In this document: positions 12,222-21,972 of the stretch, piece after piece
How the letters are laid out: every line of letters begins with the position of its first letter
Position numbering within the stretch: the first letter of the stretch is position 1
Origin: Actinoplanes sp. SE50/110
GTDB taxonomy: Bacteria > Actinomycetota > Actinomycetes > Mycobacteriales > Micromonosporaceae
DNA length: 64,000 bases
Assembly: GCF_900119315.1 (NCBI RefSeq)
Contig: NZ_LT827010.1
Span: forward strand, 7,620,001-7,684,000
Direction of reading: 5' to 3'
Translations under genes and position numbers: made by a program
The notes under the pieces: model-generated
The model's input: only the letters and a program-made list of their open reading frames with translations
The model's database searches: none
What the model was told of the DNA's origin: nothing

Positions 12222-12776
12222 TCAATGCAGTGGCGTCGTCACCACCCGTGTGGCGGGCATGGCCCGGATCAGATCGAGCAGGCGGTGGGACACCTGCCCG
12301 CACGCCTCCACGGGCAGTCCGGGGTGCACCCAGCGCCCGTGCGCGTCGATCACCGCGACCCACGGGACAGGCCGTTTCTCCAGCGTGCACAAGAGGTCGC
12401 CGTCGACCAGCGCATCGGAGCGCACGGCGGTCCGATCCGGCTGGCGGAGTGCGGCCACCAGCGTGCCGACGTCCTCGAACCGCCGCTCCTGGAGCACCAC
12501 GGCAAGCGCACCGGCACCGCCCGGCACAGCGGTACGGTCCGGGCCGACGGCGCAGGAGACCGCCGCCACCGGGGTGAACGTGTCGTCCAGCAGCGGCAGC
12601 GCCAGCGCCGACTCGTCGGACGCATCGACCCCGGCGCACGAGGTCCACCCCGGGTGCGCCACCAGCGGCCCCGAGCTGCGCGCCGGGGCCGGCCACGCCA
12701 CCAGCCGCACCCCGACGGTGTCCGCGGAGGTCAGGCAGACCAGCCCCAGGGCGAGAATCAGCAGGTAACGGCGCAT
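12222..12776 (-). CDS. Secreted protein of unknown function
   Basis: A 184-aa protein starting MRRYLLILALGLVCLTSADT, a clear signal peptide; the cysteine in the hydrophobic core is not in a proper lipobox. The mature part has several cysteines (in SCAG, SCAVG, LLCTLE and EACGQ contexts), suggesting disulfides. I do not recognise the family. It begins 14 nt after the stop of the UvrA-like gene and is read in the same direction, so it is probably co-transcribed with it. A GTG two codons upstream (12782) is an alternative start. Confidence 0.6.
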   Translation of the reverse strand: MRRYLLILALGLVCLTSADTVGVRLVAWPAPARSSGPLVAHPGWTSCAGVDASDESALALPLLDDTFTPVAAVSCAVGPDRTAVPGGAGALAVVLQERRFEDVGTLVAALRQPDRTAVRSDALVDGDLLCTLEKRPVPWVAVIDAHGRWVHPGLPVEACGQVSHRLLDLIRAMPATRVVTTPLH

Positions 12777-12790
12777 CGGCACATGATGAC

Positions 12791-15151
<2,361 letters not shown>

Positions 15152-15158
15152 GGTGGAA

Positions 15159-15164
15159 AGGCTA
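15159..15164 (-). promoter_or_regulatory. -10 box for leaderless UvrA-like mRNA
   Basis: TAGCCT on the minus strand ends 7 nt before the ATG at 15151. No Shine-Dalgarno sequence is present in that gap, which supports a leaderless transcript. Confidence 0.45.
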
Positions 15165-15224
15165 GTGGCGGCCGGAGCCGGCCGGCTTCTCGTTTCCTGA
15201 CCGGTTCAGCCGCCCGGGCGCGGA

Positions 15225-15250
15225 GGCCGGGGCATCGGTGTGCCCCGGCC
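15225..15250 (-). terminator. Hairpin after the pilin-like operon
   Basis: A perfect 10-bp GC stem (15225-15234 with 15241-15250) with a 6-nt loop begins 7 nt beyond the stop of the last pilin-like gene. There is no T-run, as is usual for actinobacterial terminators. It also separates this operon from the UvrA-like gene's promoter. Confidence 0.5.
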
Positions 15251-15256
15251 CCGCTC

Positions 15257-16804
15257 TCAGTTCTCCTTGACGCCGGTCAGCGGACTGGAGTTGCTGATGT
15301 CCGGCGGAGCGTTCCACTTCTGCAGCTCGGCGCTGCTGCAGACGGCCACCTTCACCTTGCTGGTGCCGTCCGCGTGGAGATCCACGTTCTTGACCCCGGT
15401 GGCGAGGTCGGTGGGCTGCAGGCACAGGCCCTTGGCATCCTCGATCCGGTAGCTGGTGGTGTAGCTGCCGGTGGCCCGGCGTACGTTCCACAGCAGTTCG
15501 GCGGGGATCCCGACGTTGCTGGTCACGGTGGTCTGCGGGCAGCCGGTCGCGGTCACCGTCACCCAGCTGCTGGTGGTGGCCACCAGCGGCGACTTCAGGC
15601 AGTACCGCTTGCCGCTCGAGATCACGTAGATGACGCCCTGCTTCTCGACCGCCGGAGCCACCGGCACCGGGTGGTACCAGGTCTGGTTCCAGTCCACGAC
15701 ACCGTTCGGGTCCTGCTTGCAGAACCACGCGATCATGTACGTCGAGGTGACCGACCGACTGGTCACGTCCAGGCAGCGGCTGAACTGGGAGTAGTTGACC
15801 AGCTGGTAGGTCTCCTCCCCGGCCATGCCGGCGCCCACCCCGGCGTCGAAGCGCCAGACGTTCAGCGACGAGTTGCTGCTGCAGGAGTTCAGCACCAGCG
15901 GGGTGTCCACCTTGCTGCCGGTGGTGAGGTTGATGCAGAAGTTCTCCACCGTCCGGGTCGGGCTGGTCGACTTCAGCTCGCTGTTGTTGTCCAGGCTCCA
16001 CTGGAAGTCGGCCACGATGCTGCCGCTCGGGCAGGGCTGCAGCACGACCGCCTTGCCGTTGGCGTGCGCCGTGGTGCCGAACACGCACATGCCGTTCGGG
16101 TAGGCGTCGGTCTCCGAGTTCACCAGCTTGAGGTAGAGCTCTTCGGTGTACTGGAACTGCTGGGTGCTGCTGCCGTCGCAGAGCCGCGCCTTCACCGGCG
16201 CGCCCGCCGCCGGGGTCTTCGACACCGCGTCCATGCAGAGGTTGCCGACCGTCGAGGTGTCGATCCGGATGGAGCCGCCGACCGCCTTCTGGTTGTCGTT
16301 GTCCAGCGCGAACGTGTAGGAGGCGTTCAGGACGCGGGAGCCGTACTGGGCGGGCTTGCCGATCGGGGCGACGTTCAGCGAGCCCGCACCGGTGGATTTG
16401 AGCTCCGCGGTCTTCGGGACCTTGGTGAGCGGACAGGTGAGCGAGGTGCCCTCGGAGTCCTTGTAGGCGATCGTCACCGAATACTTGAGCTTCTCCTGGC
16501 CCACGCCGACGTCACCCTCGACCGGATTCCTGCAGTCCGGCAGATCCTCCAGGAGGCCGACGGCCGAGGGGTCGGACGCGGCGATCTTCATGCTGGCCGA
16601 CGCGATCCGGGCCATCACCACGTCCAGGCCGATGCGGGCCCCGGCCAGGGCGGTGTTGCGGTCCGAAATCGACCGTTCCCCGCTGACCTGCCGGACGATC
16701 ATCGGAAGGACCGCGACCGAGAGGACCAGGCCGGTCAGCACCACCATCATCGCGATGGGCAGCGATCCGCGATCGTCGTCGCCGGACCGGTGAAGCGTCA
16801 TCAT
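15257..16804 (-). CDS. PilX-like minor pilin carrying a ricin-type lectin region
   Basis: A 515-aa protein. Residues 1-40 look like a PilX-class prepilin: DDDRG then SLPIAMMVVLTGLVLSVAVL, lacking the usual Glu at +5. A pilin-like domain extends to about residue 190. The remainder holds repeated beta-trefoil features of ricin-B lectins, such as NLCMDA, NFCINLT, SRCLDVT and GLCLQPT followed by Q-x-W or LNVW-type motifs, in two tandem blocks. It is the last gene of a three-gene operon; only 2 nt separate its ATG from the upstream stop. I infer a low-abundance tip or surface pilin that binds carbohydrate. Fusion of a pilin to a lectin is the unusual point. Confidence 0.72.
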   Translation of the reverse strand: MMTLHRSGDDDRGSLPIAMMVVLTGLVLSVAVLPMIVRQVSGERSISDRNTALAGARIGLDVVMARIASASMKIAASDPSAVGLLEDLPDCRNPVEGDVGVGQEKLKYSVTIAYKDSEGTSLTCPLTKVPKTAELKSTGAGSLNVAPIGKPAQYGSRVLNASYTFALDNDNQKAVGGSIRIDTSTVGNLCMDAVSKTPAAGAPVKARLCDGSSTQQFQYTEELYLKLVNSETDAYPNGMCVFGTTAHANGKAVVLQPCPSGSIVADFQWSLDNNSELKSTSPTRTVENFCINLTTGSKVDTPLVLNSCSSNSSLNVWRFDAGVGAGMAGEETYQLVNYSQFSRCLDVTSRSVTSTYMIAWFCKQDPNGVVDWNQTWYHPVPVAPAVEKQGVIYVISSGKRYCLKSPLVATTSSWVTVTATGCPQTTVTSNVGIPAELLWNVRRATGSYTTSYRIEDAKGLCLQPTDLATGVKNVDLHADGTSKVKVAVCSSAELQKWNAPPDISNSSPLTGVKEN

Positions 16805-16806
16805 GG

Positions 16807-17541
16807 CTACGGCCTCCCTACGTTGCTGCAGTTCCTGTCCGGGTCCGGCACCGGGTCGGCGGACGTGTCACCGTCGTTCTCATCGGTGATGTTCTGCGAG
16901 GTGAACGAGTTGTCGAAACGCTGGACGGCGTCGCCGACCTTCGCCTGGAACCGGATCCGGACCATCAGATAGTTGGCGTTGAACTGCGGACCCACCCCGA
17001 CCGTCCCGGCGCTCGCGGTGACGAACGGCGTGTCCCCCGGCTTGACGACGGCGAACGGGGTCGTGGCGCCGGCGTCGAGCACCACGTCGGTGGCGAGCGT
17101 GGCCGGGGTGCCCGGCGTGGTGCCGGGCAGGTCCCAGGTGGCCATCGTCAACGTCTTCTTGACCGGGTCGAACATCAGTTGCCGGCAGCGGACGGGCGGG
17201 TCGACGGTGTCCGTCAGGAGCTTCTGCCGGGGCGGAACCGCGAACTCCAGGTACGACCGGGAGTTGGTCGCCCCCGGGGTCGGGCCGTACACGTACGTCG
17301 CGTAGTGCAGCTCCCGGTCCAGCCGGACATAGCTGATGTCCAGCTGGTCACCGGCGACCGAGTTCTGTTCGATCTGCCGGGTGCCGGAGTAGATCTGCAG
17401 CAGGGCGGTCACCGCGACGATCGTCACCACCGACATGATCCCGGTGGTGACCAGGACCTCCATCAGCGAGAAGCCCTGATCGTCATCGTCGGCCGGACGG
17501 CGCTTCCACGGCGGCACGCCGCCCCCCTTCCGGGTGTTCAC
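16807..17541 (-). CDS. PilJ/GspJ-like type II prepilin
   Basis: A 244-aa pseudopilin. A charged leader ends DDDDQG and is followed by FSLMEVLVTTGIMSVVTIVA, a canonical prepilin-peptidase site with Glu at +5 and a hydrophobic helix. The rest is a beta-rich globular domain of the minor pilin J type. The start is a GTG that overlaps the stop of the upstream gene as GTGA (17538-17541), so translation is coupled. No prepilin peptidase, assembly ATPase or platform gene lies in the window, so the machinery must be elsewhere. Confidence 0.82.
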   Translation of the reverse strand: MNTRKGGGVPPWKRRPADDDDQGFSLMEVLVTTGIMSVVTIVAVTALLQIYSGTRQIEQNSVAGDQLDISYVRLDRELHYATYVYGPTPGATNSRSYLEFAVPPRQKLLTDTVDPPVRCRQLMFDPVKKTLTMATWDLPGTTPGTPATLATDVVLDAGATTPFAVVKPGDTPFVTASAGTVGVGPQFNANYLMVRIRFQAKVGDAVQRFDNSFTSQNITDENDGDTSADPVPDPDRNCSNVGRP

Positions 17542-19280
17542 AGGATCGTCCAGACGAACGTGTACTGCGTGACCTGCGCGTCCTTGCCCGACGGGGTACC
17601 GGTCAGCGTGACGGTGTAGACGCCGGGCAGCAGCGGGGTGCCGGTGAGGTTCTCGCCCTTCTTGTCCACCGAGACACCCGTCGGCAGCCCGGTGGCGGTG
17701 ACCTTGACGCCCTTCACATTGAGCGCGTCGGCGTTGGTGGTGATCGGTATCGTCACCGCCTTACCGGCGCTGGAGGTCTGCACGGCCGCCGGAGCGGTGA
17801 ACATCAGGGTGGTCGACGGCGAGCCCACCTGCATCACGAAGCTGACGCTCACCGACCCACCGAGCCCGTCCTTCACCGTGACCGTCGGCAGGTACCGGCC
17901 GGCGATGAGCACCGGGCCGCCGGAGATCACGCCGGTGGTGGCGTTGATGCTCAGCTCCACCGGCAGGCCGGTCGCGGTGAACGTGTACTTTCCGTCACCG
18001 CCGGCGGCGACCGCGGGCACGCTGACCGTCGACACCAGGTCGACCGTCTGGTCGGTGATCGGCTGCAGGGTCAGCGGCTGGACCACCGTGTGTGCGAACG
18101 GCACGTCGATCGCGACGTAGTTCGCGGTGGTGACGGCCGTGACGGTGGCGCTGAAGGTCTGCGCCGGCGTCCCGGTGATCACCCCGGTGGCCGGGTCGAA
18201 CGACAGCTCGGCGGGCAGGCCGGAGATCGAGTACGTGTAGGGCACCGAGGTGTCCACCACGACCGGCGCGATGCTGATCGCGGCGCCGGCGTAGCTCCAC
18301 GTGGCGGGCGACCTGGCGACCGGCGGGTCGATCACCTTCCAGGTCAGGCCGAGCGCCTTGTCGTTGTCCGAGCGCGGGGACAGCGTGCCGGTCGGCGGCG
18401 CGTTCTCCACCACCCTGACGTAGGTGCCGGTGGTGGCGTTGGACCAGGTGCCCAGCTTGGTGGGGGTGCCGCCGACCATGCCGGTCTGCGGGTCGATGCT
18501 GAGCCCGTCGGGCAGGTTGACCGCGCTCCAGGTGTTCGGCAGGTTGCCGCCGGTCACCTTCATCTTGACCGAGACCTTGTTGAGGTTGCGGTAGAAGACC
18601 TTCATGTCGGGCTGGCGGATCTTCGGGATCGCCCGGGTGGAACTGAACTTGGCGTCGTCCTTCTTGCTGGAGACCAGCGTCGAGGCGACATAGCCGCACT
18701 GGTTGCCGGGCGCCGTGCAGGTCTTGTGCCGCCAGGTCTCCAGCACCACCACGCGGTAGTACGACAGGATCGAGGTGGCGTCGGTGGGACGGTTCGGGTC
18801 GGTCAGCGGGAGCGGCACGACACAGTCGTCGTCGCGGGTCACGTAGACCTCGCACGGGCCGACGAAGATGCTCTGCTGGTAGCTGGTGGTGCCGACGGTG
18901 ACCGGCTTGGGCACGGTCGGCAGCGCCGCGTTGTCGCCCTCGGTGCTGTTCGGGATGCCCAGCTTCAGCATGTGCGACAGGTACGGCTGCATCATGCTCG
19001 CGAACGGCCCGCTCTGCACCTCCGCCCACTGCTGGTCAACCTTCGCCTGACCGCGCCCGTCGAGCAGCGCCGAGCCTTCCAGGGCGCGGACCTGCTCGAG
19101 CGCGCTGCTGGCGAGCCGTGCGGCGTAGCGTTGATCACGCTGCTGAGCGACGGTGAGCGCACCGTTGACGAAGAATGCGCCCAGACCGGCCATCGCGGCA
19201 CTGATCACGGCCAGCGCCACGAGCACCTCGAGCAGCGTGAAGCCCTCGTCCATGCGACGGTCAGACGGTTGGCCGCGCAT
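17538..19280 (-). CDS. PilV-like prepilin with four Ig-like (He_PIG) repeats
   Basis: A 580-aa minor pilin. The leader MRGQPSDRRMDEG is followed by FTLLEVLVALAVISAAMAGL, a type III prepilin signal with Glu at +5. After a pilin domain come four repeats with the putative-Ig signature G-L-P-x-x-L-S/V-x-D...G-T-P: GLSIDPQTGMVGGTP, ELSFDPATGVITGTP, ELSINATTGVISGGP and a last GVSVDKKGENLTGTP. Such domains are extracellular and adhesive. ATG 19280 follows GGAGGAG. The open frame extends further upstream, but that part has no start context and overlaps the MEDS gene. It is the first gene of the operon. Confidence 0.78.
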   Translation of the reverse strand: MRGQPSDRRMDEGFTLLEVLVALAVISAAMAGLGAFFVNGALTVAQQRDQRYAARLASSALEQVRALEGSALLDGRGQAKVDQQWAEVQSGPFASMMQPYLSHMLKLGIPNSTEGDNAALPTVPKPVTVGTTSYQQSIFVGPCEVYVTRDDDCVVPLPLTDPNRPTDATSILSYYRVVVLETWRHKTCTAPGNQCGYVASTLVSSKKDDAKFSSTRAIPKIRQPDMKVFYRNLNKVSVKMKVTGGNLPNTWSAVNLPDGLSIDPQTGMVGGTPTKLGTWSNATTGTYVRVVENAPPTGTLSPRSDNDKALGLTWKVIDPPVARSPATWSYAGAAISIAPVVVDTSVPYTYSISGLPAELSFDPATGVITGTPAQTFSATVTAVTTANYVAIDVPFAHTVVQPLTLQPITDQTVDLVSTVSVPAVAAGGDGKYTFTATGLPVELSINATTGVISGGPVLIAGRYLPTVTVKDGLGGSVSVSFVMQVGSPSTTLMFTAPAAVQTSSAGKAVTIPITTNADALNVKGVKVTATGLPTGVSVDKKGENLTGTPLLPGVYTVTLTGTPSGKDAQVTQYTFVWTIL

Positions 19281-19369
19281 CCCACTCCTCCGCTGATCCT
19301 CCGGTGCCCCCGCGGGGCACAGTCCTGCCAACAGGCACCATCGGCACACCGGAAGAGAAGTGGAGTGTT

Positions 19370-20188
19370 CTACTCGATTCGCAGGTCCTCGGGCGGTCCG
19401 GACCAGTGGAAGTCCAGCAGCCGGCGCAGCGGGCCGCTCACCCCGGTGACCCGCAGCGGGGTCCCGCGGGCCGGGGTGAGCAGGATCCGGGCGGCGGCCG
19501 AGTCGGCGAACCGCAGGTCGCTCAGATCCAGGGTGACCGGTTCCGGGCCGGCCGCGGTGTCCTCGATCAGATGCTCGACCACCGCGCGCAGCGCCTGCCG
19601 GTTCGACAGGTCCGCCTCCCCGGCGACCCGCAGGCCGCGCGGCTCGCTGGTGCGCACCGCCCGCAGCAGCGGCGCCGGATGGGTGCGGGTCACCCGGCGC
19701 AGGTCCGGCTCGCTGAACAGCCGCCGGTCGTAGAGGCACACGCCCATCGTGAAACCGTCCACGCAGATCCGGTTCACCTGCGCCTCGTACCAGGCGAGCT
19801 GCTCGATGCCGGCGTACCGGCACGCCCACGACATGTCGCCGATCCCGACCATCCCGCGATAGCCGGCCGCGCGGGCGGCGGCGACCTGCGCCGCCCAGGC
19901 CAGCAGGCTCGCTTCCGGATCGAAGACCCCCTTGCGGAGGTACGCCGTGTCCACCCCCGCCAGGGCGAGCTGACCGGATTCCAGCGCCGCGCCGACGTTC
20001 AGGCCCAGGCCGCCGAGGATGGCCGGCAGCCGGTCGGCGTCCCGCCCGCAATACATGATCCGCAGATGCCGACGCAGCCCGGACCGGATGAACGACGCCA
20101 CACCGCGGGCCCACACGGACTCGTCGTCGAAGACGAGGCAGGCGTGATCACCGGGGCCCAGCCGGTCGAGCGCATCGAGCTCGGCCAT
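19370..20188 (-). CDS. MEDS domain-STAS domain protein
   Basis: A 272-aa cytoplasmic protein. The first ~165 residues carry the MEDS (DcmR-like sensory) pattern: GPGDHACLVFDDE, then a RecA-like fold with RIMYCGRDAD and GYRGMVGIGDMSWA. Residues about 180-265 form a STAS domain with the TLDLSDLRFADSAAA core typical of anti-sigma-factor antagonists. In actinomycetes such fusions are thought to work in partner-switching or light/redox signalling with histidine kinase-like ATPases. ATG 20188 has AAGGGGAG upstream. It is divergent from the acyl-CoA dehydrogenase gene and not linked to a kinase here. Confidence 0.8.
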   Translation of the reverse strand: MAELDALDRLGPGDHACLVFDDESVWARGVASFIRSGLRRHLRIMYCGRDADRLPAILGGLGLNVGAALESGQLALAGVDTAYLRKGVFDPEASLLAWAAQVAAARAAGYRGMVGIGDMSWACRYAGIEQLAWYEAQVNRICVDGFTMGVCLYDRRLFSEPDLRRVTRTHPAPLLRAVRTSEPRGLRVAGEADLSNRQALRAVVEHLIEDTAAGPEPVTLDLSDLRFADSAAARILLTPARGTPLRVTGVSGPLRRLLDFHWSGPPEDLRIE

Positions 20189-20215
20189 CGTGACTCCCCT
20201 TTTGTCCAAGGCCTC

Positions 20216-20245
20216 ACCGTAGTGAGCCGGGGGCGGCCGTACCAT
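20216..20245. promoter_or_regulatory. Back-to-back -10 boxes between MEDS and acyl-CoA dehydrogenase genes
   Basis: On the minus strand TACGGT (20216-20221) lies 27 nt before ATG 20188. On the plus strand TACCAT (20240-20245) lies 35 nt before ATG 20281. Both are TAnnnT boxes with a Shine-Dalgarno between box and start. No clear -35 elements are seen. Confidence 0.35.
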
Positions 20246-20280
20246 CGCTGAATCGGGTGCGCCGAAACCTTGGAGGACGC

Positions 20281-21447
20281 ATGGCCCTCACCGACCCGCT
20301 GGAACTGCTCGACGTCGCCGGACTGCTCAGCGACGAGGAACGGCAGATCCAGGAGACCGTCCGCCGGTTCGTCGCCGACCGGGTGCGCCCACACGTCGCG
20401 GAGTGGTTCGAGGCCGGCACCTTCCCCCGCGAGCTCGCGCCCGAGCTGGGCAGACTCGGTGTGCTCGGGATGCACCTGGAGGGCTACGGGTGTGCCGGGA
20501 CCAGCGCCGTGGCGTACGGCCTGGCCTGCCTGGAGCTGGAGGCCGGCGACTCGGGGCTGCGCAGCTTCGTCTCCGTGCAGGGCTCCCTGGCGATGTTCTC
20601 CATCTGGAGATACGGGTCGCCGGAGCAGAAGCAGGAGTGGCTCCCGCGGATGGCGGCCGGCGAGGCGATCGGCTGCTTCGGCCTGACCGAGCCCGACTTC
20701 GGCAGCGACCCGGCCAACATGCGCACCCGGGCGGTCCGCGACGGCGACGACTGGATCCTCACCGGCACCAAGATGTGGATCACCAACGGCAGCATCGCCG
20801 ACATCGCCACGGTCTGGGCGCAGACCGAGGACGGCATCCGCGGCTTCCTGGTGCCGCGCGGCACCCCCGGCTTCACCAGCCGCACCATCAAGCAGAAGCT
20901 GTCCCTGCGGGCGTCGATCACCGGCGAGCTGATCCTCGACGAGGTCCGGCTGCCCGACTCCGCCCGGCTGCCCGGAGCCCGCAGCCTCGGCGCCCCGCTC
21001 AGCTGTCTGAACGAGGCCCGGTTCGGCATCATCTTCGGCGCGGTCGGCGCCGCCCGCGACGCGCTGCAGGTGGCGCTCGACTACGCCGGCAGCCGGGTGC
21101 AGTTCGACCGGCCGATCGCGGCCTTCCAGCTCACCCAGGAGAAACTCGCCAACATGGCGGTCGACGTGAACACCGGTGCGCTGCTCGCCCTGCACCTGGG
21201 CCGGCTCAAGGACGCCGGCACCCTGAAGCCGCACCAGGTCAGCGTCGGCAAACTCAACAACGTCCGCAAGGCGCTGGCCGTCGCCCGCGAGTGCCGCACC
21301 ATCCTCGGCGGCAGCGGCATCACCCTCGAATACTCACCGCTGCGGCACGCCAACAACCTGGAGTCGGTGCTGACCTACGAGGGCACCTCGGAGATCCACA
21401 CCCTGGTCATCGGCCAGGCCCTCACCGGTCACGCCGCCTATCGCTGA
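20281..21447 (+). CDS. Acyl-CoA dehydrogenase, glutaryl-CoA dehydrogenase-like
   Basis: A 388-aa flavoenzyme. The FAD-binding signatures CFGLTEPDFGSDPANM and TGTKMWITNG, and the C-terminal RTILGGSGITLEYSPLRHAN, are typical of the family. The catalytic base is E367 in LTYEGTSEIH, the position used by glutaryl-CoA and medium-chain dehydrogenases. The overall pattern, including EGYGCAGTSAVAYGL and the C-terminal TLVIGQALTG, is closest to glutaryl-CoA dehydrogenases of lysine and tryptophan breakdown. ATG 20281 has GGAGG 4-8 nt upstream. No electron-transfer flavoprotein or CoA-transferase genes lie nearby, so the exact substrate is not settled. Confidence 0.85.
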   Translation: MALTDPLELLDVAGLLSDEERQIQETVRRFVADRVRPHVAEWFEAGTFPRELAPELGRLGVLGMHLEGYGCAGTSAVAYGLACLELEAGDSGLRSFVSVQGSLAMFSIWRYGSPEQKQEWLPRMAAGEAIGCFGLTEPDFGSDPANMRTRAVRDGDDWILTGTKMWITNGSIADIATVWAQTEDGIRGFLVPRGTPGFTSRTIKQKLSLRASITGELILDEVRLPDSARLPGARSLGAPLSCLNEARFGIIFGAVGAARDALQVALDYAGSRVQFDRPIAAFQLTQEKLANMAVDVNTGALLALHLGRLKDAGTLKPHQVSVGKLNNVRKALAVARECRTILGGSGITLEYSPLRHANNLESVLTYEGTSEIHTLVIGQALTGHAAYR

Positions 21448-21562
21448 GGGTGCACAGGGTCCGGCCGGTCGCCTGCTCGAACAGGTAGGCGGCGCGGCGT
21501 TCAGGCTGTTCAGGGCGCTCCGTTCGCCCAGGCACCGGCATCTCCGGGGTGCTCCGGAGCGG

Positions 21563-21881
21563 TCACTGGAAGTGCTTCTCGATCCAGTCCGCCAGCTGAG
21601 CCAGGCTGGGATCGTCAGAGCGCGACCGGAAGAAGCGGGTGAGATCCCGCAGATCCGTGGTGCTCAGGTCCTCGATCCGGCACATGAGGTCGTGGAAGGG
21701 CAGAGGAGATGTCGACGACGAACTCCTCCATCCGCGGCGGGCTGGCATGGCGTTCCAGCTTCACCAGCACCGTGTCGCCACGCTCGCCGCGCACCATCAG
21801 CGCCTGGTGCTTTCCGCGGACCACGCCGAGGTCGCGGAGTTCCGCGGCAACCGCGGCCACAAGTTCACCGGTCAACGTCAC
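21563..21881 (-). pseudogene. Frameshifted small gene of unknown function
   Basis: Two overlapping minus-strand frames together read as one protein of about 105 residues. The first frame starts at GTG 21881 (VTLTGELVAAVAAELRDLG) and stays sensible to EEFVVDIS near 21710; then the sense moves to the other frame, PFHDLMCRIEDLSTTDLRDL, ending at 21563 with ADWIEKHFQ. A net one-base insertion near 21700-21712 would explain this. It is divergent from the 669-aa gene and may once have been its partner. Sequencing error, decay and programmed frameshifting all remain possible. The family is not recognised. Confidence 0.5.
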
Positions 21882-21940
21882 GGTGCCACCGTAGATCCCT
21901 GCCGGATCGGAAATGCGTTTCTCCGGCGAGGCGGGCTCCC

Positions 21941-21964
21941 TAGGATCGGCGGTGATCGAGGGGG
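21941..21964 (+). promoter_or_regulatory. -10 box and Shine-Dalgarno deciding the start of the 669-aa gene
   Basis: TAGGAT (21941-21946) would start transcription near 21953. GAGGGGG (21958-21964) lies 8 nt before GTG 21973, giving a roughly 20-nt leader. An in-frame GTG at 21952 would coincide with the transcription start and is the leaderless alternative. Confidence 0.4.
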
Positions 21965-21972
21965 ATGACACG

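Noticed and set aside
19281..20114. Upstream extension of the PilV-like frame
   Set aside because: It overlaps the MEDS-STAS gene out of frame, lacks coding sense, and a good Shine-Dalgarno with a prepilin leader marks 19280 as the start.
21542..21559. Small CTCCGG/CCGGAG hairpin after the acyl-CoA dehydrogenase
   Set aside because: Only a 6-bp stem, too weak and common in GC-rich DNA to call a terminator.
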